A DNA stretch of 64,000 nt, taken from NCBI RefSeq assembly GCF_027887165.1, contig NC_077231.1:190154334-190218333 (forward strand), in the 5' to 3' direction. The position numbers and the translations under genes were made by a program. Of the stretch, positions 10,785 to 22,581 are shown one piece after another; the stretch's first letter is position 1, and every line of letters starts with the position of its first letter. The DNA is from Monodelphis domestica. Its lineage: Eukaryota; Chordata; Mammalia; Didelphimorphia; Didelphidae. A model generated the notes under the pieces. The model was not told the DNA's origin, made no database searches, and saw only the letters and a list, made by a program, of their open reading frames with translations.

Positions 10785-11560
10785 ACACAGTCTAGTCACC
10801 AAGGTTTACCATCTCCATCTCAACACTTCAACTCTTTTTTTGCCTTTATCTCCCATATTCAGTCAGTTGCCAAATATTGTTCATTAAAGGGGTAGCTAGG
10901 TGGTTCAGTAGATAGAGTCAGGGCGTCCTAAGTTCAAATCTGGCTTCAGATACTTCCTAGCTGTGTGACTCTGGGCAAGTCACTTAATCCATTGCCTAAG
11001 CCTTACCATTCTTGTGCCTTGGAACCAATATATAGTATTAATTCTAATTTGGAAGGTAAGGATTTACTAAAATGCATAATATATGAAATAATAATTATAT
11101 ATAATTATAATTTTATAGATATCATTAAGACTCCATAATTCACTTCAGTCCTGGCTCTTATCCTGATGCTCTAGACTTTTTTACTTCCTCACAAATACAT
11201 CTTCTCACTCTGGAAATGCATCCACCTCTGCAAATCTCTCCTCTTTATTAACGAGTCCCTAAGCCTGGGCCACCATGTCATGAAATACTTAGGTTATCCA
11301 TGCTCATTCTACTCCCAGATTCATTCCTAACTCACTAGACTTTTCTTCCTCCTAATAAATAGCTCTCTTGACCTCTTCCTCCTGCTCTTCCTCTTCTAGA
11401 TCCTCAAATCTCCTTCAAACTCCCTTTTCTGTGTTATTTTAGAATATGAGCTCCTTATATCTAGTAACTCTTCATGTTTGCATTTCCAGTTTAACACATT
11501 AGCACAGTGCCTGGCACATAATAAATTTTTAAATAAATGTTCTCTCATATGTCTCTGTCT
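10785..11560 (+). mobile_element. L2 LINE, interrupted by a SINE
   Basis: L2-like pyrimidine-rich sense sequence lies left (10785-10885) and right (11120-11560) of the SINE at 10887-11075. It ends in the typical TTAGCACAGTGCCTGGCACA (11500-11519) and AATAAATGTT. Confidence 0.6.
10887..11075 (+). repeat. tRNA-headed marsupial SINE
   Basis: Complete from GGGGTAGCTAGGTGGTTCAG through AAGTTCAAATCTGGCTTCAG to GGAACCAATATATAGTATTA and an A-rich end. Confidence 0.9.
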
Positions 11561-11630
11561 CTGCCCCTCTCTTCCTCTGGCTCCCTCTCTTCCTCTGGCT
11601 CCCTTTCTCCCCCACACGCATGCACACTCT

Positions 11631-11863
11631 CTGTCTCTCTCTGTCTCTCTCTGTCTCTCTCTGTCTCTCTCTGTCTCTCTCTGTCTCTCTCTGTCTCTCT
11701 CTGTCTCTCTCTGTCTCTCTCTGTCCCTCTCTGTCTGTCTCTCTGTCTCTCTGTCTGTCTCTCTGTCTGTCTCTCTGTCTGTCTCTCTGTCTGTCTCTCT
11801 GTCTGTCTCTCTGTCTGTCTCTCTGTCTGTCTCTCTGTCTGTCTCTCTGTCTGTCTCTCTGTC
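11631..11863. repeat. Pyrimidine satellite with period shift from 10 to 12
   Basis: 11631-11730 is ten tandem copies of CTGTCTCTCT, nine exact and the tenth with one T-to-C change. After a 20-base transition, 11751-11858 is nine exact copies of CTGTCTGTCTCT. The array is pure pyrimidine on this strand except for the regularly spaced G. It creates long artificial ORFs in several frames (for example a TERQ/TDRE repeat on the minus strand). Confidence 0.97.
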
Positions 11864-11939
11864 ATCTCTCAGCAGCCCCCTAATCGAATTCTCTCCTTCC
11901 AAGATTTCCTTTCTCTAATTCTTTATACATCTAAATAAT

Positions 11940-12450
11940 TGTATTAAAGCAAAGTCTGAACATATCACTCCCTTGTTAAATAAAACTTTAGCATCTCTTT
12001 AGGATAAAATACCATCTTTTCACTTTGACATTTCAAGTCCCCCACAGTCCCTCCAGATGACTTTTTGGGATTTTGTTCCCTTTTCTCTTCCTCACAAATT
12101 CTCCATTCCAGCCTAACTGGCTTATTTGTAGTTCCTAAAACTAACATTCACTCCTCAGGTATCTGCATCCTTGTATAAGTATATGATACATAGAATAAAC
12201 TTCCTTTTCTTCACTGCTTCTTAGAATCCTTAGCTTCCTTTATGGCTCAACTCAGGTGGAACTCATTCATGAAATTTTTCCTGATCCTCCTGGGCAGTAG
12301 TGCTCAATTCTTCTTCCAATTATGTTGTGTTTGTTTCCAGGGTTTACTCACCCCAATGTGTATAATGTAAGGTCCTTGAGAGCAGGCACAAATGTTTTGC
12401 TTTGTCTTTTTATCATGAGAGCCTCATTTTATAAAGGATGAATGAATGAG
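11940..12450 (+). mobile_element. L2 LINE 3' portion
   Basis: GAACATATCACTCCCTTGTT, TGGCTCAACTCAGGTGGAAC, GGTCCTTGAGAGCAGGCACA and a GAATGAATGAG end follow L2 order. Confidence 0.7.
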
Positions 12451-12884
12451 TAAAAATATAGGAATGTGAAAAATGTTCCAATTTAAAGGAAAAAAGAGGA
12501 AAAGGGGAGCCTTTCAACTATTTTTTGTAAACTTGAGTTTGATTCCTGCTCTAAATTTATAGTATATTATTAAGGGATAATTTCTAAATGGAAAATGGAA
12601 AGGATCATCACTAAGAGTTATATGGGTTCTTCAAGAACAAGTAGAGCATTCCATACCAACTTTTTGACAAGATTAGAAGACTAGAAAACATTTTAGCCAG
12701 CATGCCTGGTTTCAACCATATACTCCATGAAGTCTTTATTAAATTCTTTCTGGATAAATACAGAAATGTGGGCTGGATCTACAATTTGAGCACCCCTTCC
12801 TAACCTAAAAACAAACAAAAAAATAAAGCTACTATGAATTTGGTAACACAAATTTGTATTTTTTTTAAATGTGACATTTAAAGA
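12451..12884. other. No recognised feature
   Basis: AT-rich unassigned sequence without a credible ORF. Confidence 0.5.
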
Positions 12885-13100
12885 GTCAGCTAGATAAAGT
12901 AGATAGAGATATTAGGTCTGAAGTCAGGAAAACTGAGTTAAAATCTGGCCTTAGACACATACTTGTGTGACCTTGGGCTAGTCATTTAACTTCTGTTTGC
13001 CTCACTTCCTTCATATATCTCCCAGGGGTATTAAGGGGACCAAATGAAACATTTGTGGAATCTTCAGTATGCAGTATATGCTTAATAAATGCATTTTCCT
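12885..13100 (+). repeat. SINE, MAR1-like with long 3' part
   Basis: The order of GTTAAAATCTGGCCTTAGAC, TGTGTGACCTTGGGCTAGTC, TTTGCCTCACTTCC and TATGCTTAATAAATGC fits a full CORE-SINE. Confidence 0.75.
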
Positions 13101-13869
13101 TATTAATCACAACAGCTATATTTGAAAGAAGAATTGTGTGTATGTGAATGCACAAAACATTTTTTCAATTCATAGAAGCAATGTTTGCTTAGTCATTTAA
13201 TGAGCTGGCTAGTGCTGTCCAATGGCTTTCAGAGATTTGAAACCTAGGTAAACCAATGCAGATTGTAACCTAAAATCTGGTACCACTTCCAACTTTCTTC
13301 AAATTTAAGTTTTAAGCTAAAAATATTTTTAAAATCCAATATACATTGTTGGAAAGAGTCTCAGCTATCTCTCTAATTGAGTTAGACAGTAGAGGATGCT
13401 TAGAATAAACATGTGGCCAGGTACTTCTTGCATGAAGATTACTTTTAGGTAACTTTAGCTCTATTAGATATAAATTGAGCATCAATAATGTAAGCCAGTA
13501 GACACAAAATCTATTATTCACATGGCATATTTTGTTGTAGGTAAATTGATTTAAAAATGAAAATGCTTGGCGTGGTTATGGGTTTTTTAAATCATTGCAA
13601 CAACTTTGAAACTCTCTTGGCAACTGGTGTCCATAGGTTGTAAACCAACAGCCTCAAGTGAGAGTCTCCAAATGGGCAAGAGCTCTGGGGGAATATGGTC
13701 TGAACTCAAAGGGGTCATCCAATGGGAAGGTGGATTGTATCCTACCCTCCCCACAATATTTAATTTATTGTAAACCCTAACTCCAGCACAACTATATGTG
13801 TGCTTATATCTAACTACACTCTCTCCCCTTTTTTATGCAAACTCTTAACTCCTCAAAAGTCCTTATTAT
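13101..13869. other. No recognised feature
   Basis: No domain-bearing ORF, RNA gene or repeat that I can name. Confidence 0.45.
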
Positions 13870-14110
13870 CATCAGGATACTAGTATTTTTCCAGTAACCC
13901 AAGTCTCATCTTGAACTCTTCAATTTCCCTTCTTCCACATATCCTATTAGTTGTCAAATCTTGTTATTTCTACCTCAAAATCTCTCATGTTTATCCCCTT
14001 CTCTCTGCTCACACAGCCACTATGCACATGTAGGACTTTATCACTTTGACTAATATTGTAGGCTGCCTCAAGACTCTCCCTTCTCTAATCCATCCTCCAT
14101 ATACAGGTAT
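13870..14110 (+). mobile_element. L2 LINE fragment
   Basis: CTCATGTTTATCCCCTTCTCTCTGC, TCACACAGCCACTATGC and CTAATCCATCCTCC are L2 sense phrases. Confidence 0.6.
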
Positions 14111-14984
14111 CCTTTCCATATTGTTACTTTCTCTCTATATATTCTCAATATATTGTGGGTCACCAAAAGAAATTAAATGGGAATGGAGGGGAGTCAGTTA
14201 CAGAAGCTACAGACAACATAGAAAAAGTTTAGAAGGTCAGAAATGCATAATATATATGATTTTACAATATCAACATATTTTATCTTCTGATGCCATAAAT
14301 AAATACATACAATTTCTTTTTTAAGTTAAAATATGGAAAAAGTTTGTGAAAAGATGAAAGCCAATAGGCAACACAAGCTGGAAATTGTAATAAGGATTAT
14401 TTGAATGATAAATGATAACTAAGATCAGAGCTGCCGGTCTCCTCCCTTCCTCTCTTCTTCCTCCCTCCTTCCTTCCTTCCCCTTTCCAGTTGATTCTTCT
14501 GTTGGTCTCTCTAAATCAACTCAGGGTGAGTTTTATGATGTCTCAAATAAAATACTCATTCTCTTTTCTAAGATTAAGTAAGGGGTGTATTAGGGAAAAG
14601 GGAAAGATGAGGAAATGGAAGGAAAGAGGATTTGGGGTTTCCCTAACACTAAAATAATTCCTAGGTTGGTGGATGGTGGAATATAGTTCAGATTGGGGAA
14701 AATTGGTTAACAGGTCTGGAAATTCAGTTACTATAGCACAGCAGAGAAATCAGAGAGAGCTGGACTTTTGTCCTTCTTTCCTTCTGTCTGCAAGCCAAGA
14801 GACCCTTCTTCCTTTCTGTCTTCAAGGCAAAAAGGTCAAGATTCTCAGTCAGATCCTTCTCAACAGTCCTTCCTGGTCACCATTCCAATTAGAATGTTCT
14901 CCTTGAGTGACAGCTCCGCAGTCTCAGCTGTTGCATCTCTGTTGCAGACTTTTCCATTTTCTCTCTTCCACAACATTACAAAAT
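14111..14984. other. Mostly unassigned
   Basis: Contains a short CTTCC-type simple repeat at about 14445-14485. Overlapping ORFs at 14412-15016 show no domain. Confidence 0.4.
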
Positions 14985-15180
14985 GTAGAGATATTTTAAC
15001 ATTGACCTATGTATAGCCTGTGACCAAATATTGAACTCAATTTTACAAATAGGGTACTGTGAACAACCCATAAAAGAAAAAAAAAGCTTCAGACTTCTCT
15101 GGTACAAAGGGAGTTCCAAAAACTTATACTAGATTTTGCAGATCACTAACCACTGCAATGTGGAAGGAATACCTGTAGTT
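14985..15180 (-). repeat. Dispersed repeat C, copy 2
   Basis: The reverse complement carries CCCTTTGTACCAGAGAAGTC, then a CACAGTACCCTATTTGTAAA block, then AAATATCTCTACATTTTG, matching 3975-4135 in order. Confidence 0.45.
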
Positions 15181-15459
15181 CCCAAAGTCAGTTTCCTAAG
15201 GGAAGATCTGACCTTGCCTTTCCCCTTCTCATCTTCCTTGACACCTGATGGCCTCTAGAGATAAATGTTACTTTATTCTTGTTGCTTTAAAATAAAATTG
15301 ATTTGCTTTGTAATCCTGTATGTTTCAATTAAAAATCATTTTTCTGAGAAAAAGGTCTAATGCTTTCAACCAAACTGCCAAAAAGTTTCAAGGCACAAAA
15401 AAGGTTAAAATCTACTGGATTAGAGAATATCAGAGTCCATATAAGCAACATTTTCAAAA

Positions 15460-16190
15460 TGCTAATGATATCTAAGTACTCTGCTAGGTACTGGTGATAC
15501 AAACAACACAAAAAACAAGAATGAAATAGTTCTTTCCTCTCAAGGAGCTTACCTTCTACTGTAGTGAAATGATGGGTTTATAAAAAATGCATTCAAGGAA
15601 ATAGGAGGGAATAAACAGAAATAACTGGGGTAGAAAGAGGAGACATCAGGGAAGACTTCATGAAGGAAGATGAACTTGATCTGAGACTTGCAGGATGATA
15701 AATATTCTGAGAGGCAGAATCCAGTCCAACAAACATGTATTAGTTACTATAAGTAAAATACTGTGCAAAGTATTAGCGATATGATAAAATCAGTTCCTGT
15801 CCTCAGATGCATTTTTCTTAGGGGGATACAATTGAAAAAGATGTAAGTAGATATCTATAGTCTCTCTAAGAACCTAGAAGAAACTACATTCCAGGCACGA
15901 GACGGCTTGCGCAAGGGTATGAATGTGGAAGACGGAATGTTGGATATGAGGCACAACTAGCACCCCTGTTTGATAGGAATCGAGTGCATTAAATCAAATA
16001 ATGAGAACAAGGCTGGCAAAGTGTTTGAGAGTCAGAGTCGGAGGGCCTTAAATGCCAGGACAAGAATTTTATATTTTGTCTTAAGAGGTAAGGGGGAGGC
16101 AATGTAAGAATTTCAGCGGTAGAGTGATATGGTTAGATTAGTGTGATAGAATATTATTTAAGCAGCTCTTCTGAATAGGGGAGAAATAGA
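15460..16190 (-). mobile_element. L2 LINE copies, antisense (two adjoining)
   Basis: Two inverse L2 ends occur: ACTCTGCTAGGTACTGGTGA (15479) and ATACTGTGCAAAGTATTAGC (15758). The second continues through CATTCCAGGCACGAGAC and GGGCCTTAAATGCCAGGACA. Confidence 0.65.
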
Positions 16191-16299
16191 AGCAAAAAAA
16201 GATCAATTAAAAGATTATTGATGTCATTCCATAAAAGAGGAGATGGGGACCTGGATTACATTGTTGGGCCTGATGAGGAGAAGGGAGGTGGATCATAGG

Positions 16300-16490
16300 A
16301 TCATAAATTCAAATTTGGATCTTCTAGACTGACAAGTTCTAGACTGATTCTTTGTCTATGAGGAAATGGAGTTTTAGAGAATTTAAGTGACTTACTCAGG
16401 GCTATGTAGTTAGAAACTGAGGCTAGTAGAATTTTAATTCATTTTCTGAATTCCACTGTTCTGTATTTAATACCTAGCAGCCTTGAAAGA
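16300..16490 (-). repeat. MIR-like SINE, antisense
   Basis: GAGGAAATGGAGTTTTAGAG and AGTGACTTACTCAGGGCTAT are the inverse MIR core. Confidence 0.55.
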
Positions 16491-17729
16491 ATTTAGGATC
16501 TCTTGACACCCTGATTCTGTGTCTGCATATGATTCTGTTTTGGATTCAGCTGAAGAGAATAAGGATATATAGTCCTATCTTTTCTTTTCTTCCATGGCTG
16601 ATCCAGGCGAATGTTAAAAGTTCATACTTCGAAATTCCTAGTCAGATTTAAAAGAGAAGGTGCCTAGGAAAGAAATGATAGGATTACAGCCTCCAGAAGA
16701 GGCATGTGCCTGTTCTTTGAGTTAGAGGATTTAGTCCTTAGCTTTTTTTTTTTTTAACTTTAGGTATCCTGATTTCAGAGAGCAAGGAATAAAACTCTGC
16801 AGATGTAATTATAAGCAAATCAAAGGAAATTCATTGGTATATGTTTAAAAAATAATTTTCTAAAATTTCATTCCTAAACCAGAAAAGTGATTCTAAAAAG
16901 AAAGAGAAATTTAAGTATATTCAATGCTGCCTCACTCTTATTTATGAAATATTTCTCTCCCTTTTGTGAATATAGAAATTTGTCATTTGATATTTTTGTG
17001 GTCTCAGCATATTTGTATTTTGCAATATTAGATTTATTTGAAACCTTAATCATATCTCAATTTGGAATAAATGAAACACCACATGTAATATTTGTGCTTA
17101 GTTCTCTCTAGTCCCTTTATATTCTTGAAATCCTCATATTATTGACTAGCACTTTTGCTATCAATTATCAAAATTGTGAACTTGCTGAGCTTCACTGAAC
17201 TATGATGACCAGAAATTTCTGGTCAATTTATTACTTCAGGTCGTTACTTCTTTGCCCTTTAATTATTTTTTTTTGCAGTAAAAATATTTTTAATTAAACT
17301 AAGCTCATTATTATAAACTATGCAATACTTGATTCCAGGTAATAAGTCTAAATGTGCATGTGCCTGGCAAACTAGAAGATATTTACAGAAATCTCTAAGC
17401 TATAACTAATTAAAATTTTTTAAGAAATTTTTTTTAATTTTTTGCCAGCCTAACTCCAGGACTCTGGCAATTCCTTCTCACCTTGATCATCATGCAGGGT
17501 TATCTGCTCTGCAACCATGCATGTAACAATTCCATTTCTCCCTCATCTCTAATTCACTCAGTGCTTCTTTCAAGGATAGATGACCAAATGAACATGGGCT
17601 TTGCTACTGTGAAGGGAATGACAACACTATCTCGTGACTCTACTCAAAATCCCTCTGATTTTGAGTTATGGGCGGCATAGGCCAAAGTTCCTGTCTTTGA
17701 CTACCTTACTCTGCCCTCTTACACTCATC
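16491..17729. other. No recognised feature
   Basis: AT-rich intergenic sequence. ORFs at 16887-17111 and 17483-17680 are not recognisable. Confidence 0.45.
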
Positions 17730-18030
17730 TGTATCAGGTTTGCTCCTTCCTATTGTCCCTATTCTACACTTCTTCCATTGTGAACTCTGGGACTTCTGTT
17801 CTGTTATTAACAAACTGCCCTTCATATTAGACCTGTGTTCTCCTCTTGGAAACAACCTTATGAATTATTTTTATTTACTTCTAGGTAAATTTTGTGTTTC
17901 CCCTATCACTCCTAAGTCCAATAATACACCAACTCCTTGAGAGTTGGAGCTGTTATTTTGTCTTTGGAGCCAAGTCTAGTGCAGCAATTGGTGAATAATA
18001 GGTACATAAGTGCTTTTCTAATTTAATTCA
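17730..18030 (+). mobile_element. Possible L2-related 3' end, decayed
   Basis: ACTCCTTGAGAGTTGGAGCTG (17931) and GTGAATAATAGGTACATAAG echo an L2-type 3' end only loosely. Confidence 0.35.
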
Positions 18031-18247
18031 AAACATCATAAATGTTGGTGTCTAGGCTATGGCATAGCACAGCTGCAAAGGATTAGCTGAAACATAGCCT
18101 CACAGGAGCTGTGTCTGCACTTAAAAGGCAAGCTTGCTTGGTTACAAGGTAGAAAACATGTAATTTCCACCCATTAGTTCCATATCTGGCTTCCCGTGTG
18201 AATTGTTTTTTTCATGTCTGGACTCTTAGATTCTATTCCCCCATTTC

Positions 18248-18475
18248 TTAGGAAGCTAGGTGATACAGTGGGGAGGAGAGTAGGGCTTGACATCAGGAAG
18301 ACTTGAGTTCAAATCCTGTCTCTGATCCTTTCTACTTGTGTGACTCTGGGCAAGTTATTTATCCTTTCTGTAAAATGGAAGTAACAGCACCTACCAGATT
18401 GTTGTACAGGTCAGATAAATGATCATATGTGAGGCATTTTACATATCTTAAGGTATTCTATAAATGCTATTCTTG
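18248..18475 (+). repeat. SINE, MAR1-like full-length
   Basis: TTGAGTTCAAATCCTGTCTC, TGTGTGACTCTGGGCAAGTT, GTAAAATGGAAGTAACAGCA and a 3' half to TATAAATGCTATT are present in order. Confidence 0.8.
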
Positions 18476-18602
18476 GCTCCCCCTCTTTTTCTTTGGACAG
18501 TTCTTTCAGCATGTCTGGGAAACTACTGAGGCTGTGCCCCACTCCCCCTATCCTCAGGTTGTATTCAGTTCTTCCTCTCTACTAAAGCATGGAGGAGTTA
18601 TA

Positions 18603-18832
18603 ATCTGTTATTCAATCATGTCTCACTCTTTATGACTCTGTGGATCATGCTGTCCATGGGATTTTCTTGCCAGAGATCCTAGAGTGATTTGCCATTTTCT
18701 TCCCCAATAGATTGAGGCAAACAGAGGGTAAGTGACTTGTTCAGAGTCACAGAGCTAGTAAGTATCTGAGGCCAGACTTGAAATCAGGTTTTCCTAAATC
18801 CAGGTCCCATCACCTAGCTGTCTCCTTTACAT
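18603..18832 (-). repeat. SINE with RTE-type tail, antisense
   Basis: It begins with the inverse tail (CATGTCTCACTCTTTATGAC, CCATGGGATTTTCTTGCCAG) and ends with the inverse tRNA-type head (CACCTAGCTGTCTCC). The body GAGTCACAGAGCTAGTAAGT is clear. Confidence 0.85.
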
Positions 18833-19204
18833 ATTATGTACCTATGGAATAAATACTCATTCTGAGGAAACCACCAAGTCTTTGCAATTTTGAAAAAGAA
18901 AAATGGGCATTCAAAAAATTCACTGGAATATGAAATGCATGAGAATCTAAAATTTTAAAAGGAGGGTGAATTTCACTAATGTCTTTATATTTTCCCCCAT
19001 ATAAGATTAATGAAATATATTTTTGAAAAAAGATATCTTTAAGTATCTTTTGAATTTTTTAAATTAAGGTACATACTCCTAACAGGTACTGAGAGGCCTT
19101 AGAAAAATGATCATTTTCTTCCTATTGTTACATATTTTCCTGAGGATTTATTCCAATAAAATTGTAAGAATCATGTTAAATTATAAGAATAGGGGATAAG
19201 GAAA
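18833..19204. other. Sequence just beyond the TSPAN12 3' end, unassigned
   Basis: AT-rich with no repeat recognised. Confidence 0.4.
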
Positions 19205-19224
19205 TTACCACTCATTAGAAAAGG

Positions 19225-19230
19225 TTTATT
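19225..19230 (-). promoter_or_regulatory. TSPAN12: Likely distal poly(A) signal (AATAAA) of TSPAN12
   Basis: The minus strand reads TTTCAATAAACC here, at the place where the remembered human UTR reads GTCAATAAATATT. It lies 1.3 kb after the stop codon, immediately beyond the last block that looks conserved. Confidence 0.65.
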
Positions 19231-19619
19231 GAAACAGGTTTAATTTTCTTTCAAATATTCTATTAGAACATAGTACACAAAATACAGTAAAATGCACTTT
19301 TCCCATTTCAAATAAATATATTTTAATTTTTTTAGAAATTTCATAATTTTTGTAACCCCAGTGTCAAAATTGAAGTGACATAGCAAAAAAATTACTAATC
19401 AAACAATATTTAATTTATTGAAATTATACCTCAGGCATGTCACTAGATAATAAGAATAGTATATGCTATAGGCTGAGGGCAACAATAAGTGTCTAAAAAC
19501 GCGCTAGTTTTCATACTGAGCCACAATTTAGCAAAGTACAGCTCTTGAGTCTTACAATATAAACCCAGTTAAGTGAGAACTACCTCGTTAAAAATTTTCT
19601 GAAGACAGGACCACATTCT

Positions 19620-19761
19620 TTTTTGTATGTGTGTGTTTTCTTTTTTAATTTTATTTAGTCAATTTAGAACATTATTCCTTGGTTACAGGAATCATATTCT
19701 TTCCCTCCCTCCCCACTTCCTGTAGCTGATGTGCAATTCCACTGGGTTTTACATGTAATAT
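19620..19761 (-). mobile_element. L1 3' end fragment inserted in the TSPAN12 3' UTR
   Basis: The minus strand reads the marsupial L1 3' end (ACATGTAAAACCCAGTGGAA, then purine-rich GGGAGGGAGGGAAAGAA, then AATAAAATTAAAA). The fragment is flanked by a 13-bp direct repeat, AGGACCACATTCT at 19607-19619 and AGGACCATATTCT at 19762-19774, differing at one base. This marks a severely 5'-truncated target-primed insertion. It lies in the same orientation as TSPAN12 and brings its own AATAAA (19650-19655). Confidence 0.85.
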
Positions 19762-20539
19762 AGGACCATATTCTGAAAAATGATGCCTATTTATCACATG
19801 TGATTTTCCAAACCTAGTGATTTTTAATAGTTATAAAATATAGGACAGGACGCTAAAAATAAAGGTGCTGTGCAAAGGCAATATCTTCCTTTTCACAATT
19901 GTTTTTAACATTTACTGGATTGAAATCTACTAAAATATACAGATTTATTTAACACACGAAAAAGTCATTTACACAAATATCCCTGATCAGCTTTAAGACA
20001 TTGGGTTAGTTTTTTTAAGTGGTAAAGTTCATTTTTAGAAATTTTAAAGAAAGTCACATTTAATTTGTTAAGCAACACAGAATTTTTTTTTCTGTAGAAT
20101 CTTTTCAAAACCCTCAAAATAATTCACCATCAAAGAGTAAAGGTCATTATTAGTACTTTTTACTTTCCTAAATTAGTCATTAGTCAGTGCTTTATAAACT
20201 AAAAAGCCTGTGGATGTAAGTCAAATTTTATCATAGTAAACTTCCAAACGTAACTACATCTACAAACAATAAGAATCTTACGTGATGGTCTAAAAGACCA
20301 ATGTTAGTTCTGTCCCCCAATACTATAAAGGAGGTGTTTTTTTCAACTGTACAGTCATTTGGTAACTTCTAGTATGACATAAAATCCTTTTCTCCCTTGT
20401 TTAGGAAGCAGAAAATCAAGTCTGAGTATTCTTTTATGGAGATATTTCATAAACAGATGGACAAAGGATTGTATGATCTAAAAAAAAAAAAATCATGAGT
20501 CCAATCCAAAAATTTTGTGGTCTCATCATCTTGTATTAT

Positions 20540-20866
<327 letters not shown>

Positions 20867-21014
20867 TCAATATCATTTCAGATCTCTTACAACTCTTTTT
20901 AAAATATAAATTTTGCACTAGCTAAAAATACCAAGTCATGTTTGCACAACTCTATCTCTTTAAGAAATTAATTTACTTTGCATGATGTTATATGAGACAA
21001 CCAAACATTCTGGC

Positions 21015-21140
21015 TTATCAATAAGTATTAAGTTAAGCACTATACACCAGGCACCCTGCTAGGCAACAATAATACAAAGAAAAAAATGTCACAGTCTTCA
21101 AAGAGCATACATTTCATTTATAATGACAACATGCACATAA
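21015..21140 (-). mobile_element. L2 LINE 3' end, antisense
   Basis: TAAGCACTATACACCAGGCACCCTGCTAGG at 21033-21062 is the inverse L2 end, followed by TCTTCAAAGAGCATACATTT. Confidence 0.65.
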
Positions 21141-22317
21141 ATAAGCATATGCAGAATTTTTAACTCCAGTTTGCACTATATTTTTTCAGATGAAAACTCA
21201 GTCTTTTCACCTGTACTAGTAATTTGAAATGGAATATAATTAATAATGCATCTACTATTTATGACCAATACTTTTTTATCAATGATAAGCATAGTTTTTC
21301 CTAATCTACAACTTAAGTGGCAGTAAATGTGTAGAGATCAAATCTCAGCTCTTGCTTATTATTCTATGTCCCTAGGAGGAGAGACCAAGGGAACCTGGGA
21401 GAAAGAATTATATTGGCCATCAGCTATTGTACTGCACAGTACTACTGGCAGTCAAGAACAGGGGCACAGGACAATTCTACCCATTAGTTGCTATTTATGC
21501 AAACCTGATCAAGAGCTCCTTACATACCATGCAAATTCATGCCCATCTGGGAAGAGTTAAAAATCTCAAAATATCAACTGATGCCCCACAATATCCTTTA
21601 AAAAACAAACAAAACCAATATATGAAGGTCACTTCGCACACTAACACTTACAATAACTTTTGTTTATAAGTGACTGGAGAAGCTCTTAAATAGGCACACA
21701 GTGAGGAGGAGAAAAGAGCATAAAATATAGTAAACACAAGTCATTGACATATGGCTTTAACTTACACAGTGATACCTGCTCAGACACACACACAATGACT
21801 TCCTTGTTCTAACATCTCTGCCTACTCAATTTTATCAGGAGCCCCATCCAACAATTACCTGGAGAGGGAGGAGGAAGATATAGCTAATTTATTTAAGAGG
21901 TGTCTAATGAAATTCTAGATATCTGTTCATACACTAAGACTTTAGGTTCCTATCTTTTTATGCAAAGAAATTAATTTTCATTTCTCCAAGGCAGAAGAGA
22001 TAGGAGCCTAGAGAAGGACAAGTCATCCTCAATTGTACTCTGCTCCATGCTGTGGATTCTGACAGTTCAAGGCAATTTGGTAGCCTGAAAATATAGAAGA
22101 CAAAAGATTCAAGAACAACTATTTAAGTTTCTCAAAAGAAATGTATTATAATCTATTTAAGTGCTTTGATTTTAGTCATTTTACTTGCATAATTCAAAAT
22201 TATTTTCCAAAATGGCAGTAATAATTCATAGCTTCACCAAGAGTGTATTAGTGTGTCTAATCTTCTTTTGTATTATTACTATTTCTAACATTTACAAAAA
22301 TATATCAAGTTATATAT
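21141..22317. other. Intron sequence, no recognised feature
   Basis: Short ORFs at 21327-21669 overlap in two frames and carry no domain. Confidence 0.45.
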
Positions 22318-22530
22318 ACTTGGCAGCTGGATAGAGCAATAGGCCTAGAGTAAGGACGACCTGAGTTCAAATCTGGTCTGTGAGACAGTTTTGGGAGTCT
22401 GGGAAAGTCACTTAACTCTATTTGCCTTGGTTTCCTTATTGATAAAATGCACTAGTAAAGCACTCTATCATTGTCCAGAAAACCCAAAGTGGGGTCAAGA
22501 AGAAACCGAAATGACTGAACTACAACAAAT
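22318..22530 (+). repeat. tRNA-headed SINE with RTE-type tail
   Basis: The head TTGGCAGCTGGATAGAGCAA, B-box GAGTTCAAATCTGGTC, core AAAGTCACTTAACTCTATTTGC and tail CCAAAGTGGGGTCAAGAAG then GACTGAACTACAAC are all visible. Confidence 0.85.
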
Positions 22531-22581
22531 CAAGTTATAGTGAGGAGAGTGGGCATACATGCTTTATCCCCATATTTACTA

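Larger units (their letters stand above)
19205..20539 (-). other. TSPAN12: TSPAN12 3' untranslated region
   Basis: The stretch after the TSPAN12 stop aligns in blocks with what I recall of the human TSPAN12 3' UTR. One block is around 19975-20020 (minus strand: CACTTAAAAAAACTAACCC... CTTAAAGCTGATCAGGGAT), another around 19240-19320 (GAAATGGGAAAAGTGCATTT). The total length of about 1.3 kb fits the human UTR. A short L1 3' end is inserted at 19620-19761. The left edge is set by the poly(A) signal at 19225-19230 plus the usual 10-30 nt to cleavage, so it is approximate. Confidence 0.8.

Noticed and set aside
11396-11918. Long ORFs on both strands rich in TERQ/TDRE or SVSLCL repeats
   Set aside because: Pure by-products of the CTGTCTCTCT and CTGTCTGTCTCT satellite; they exist in several frames at once and contain no domain.
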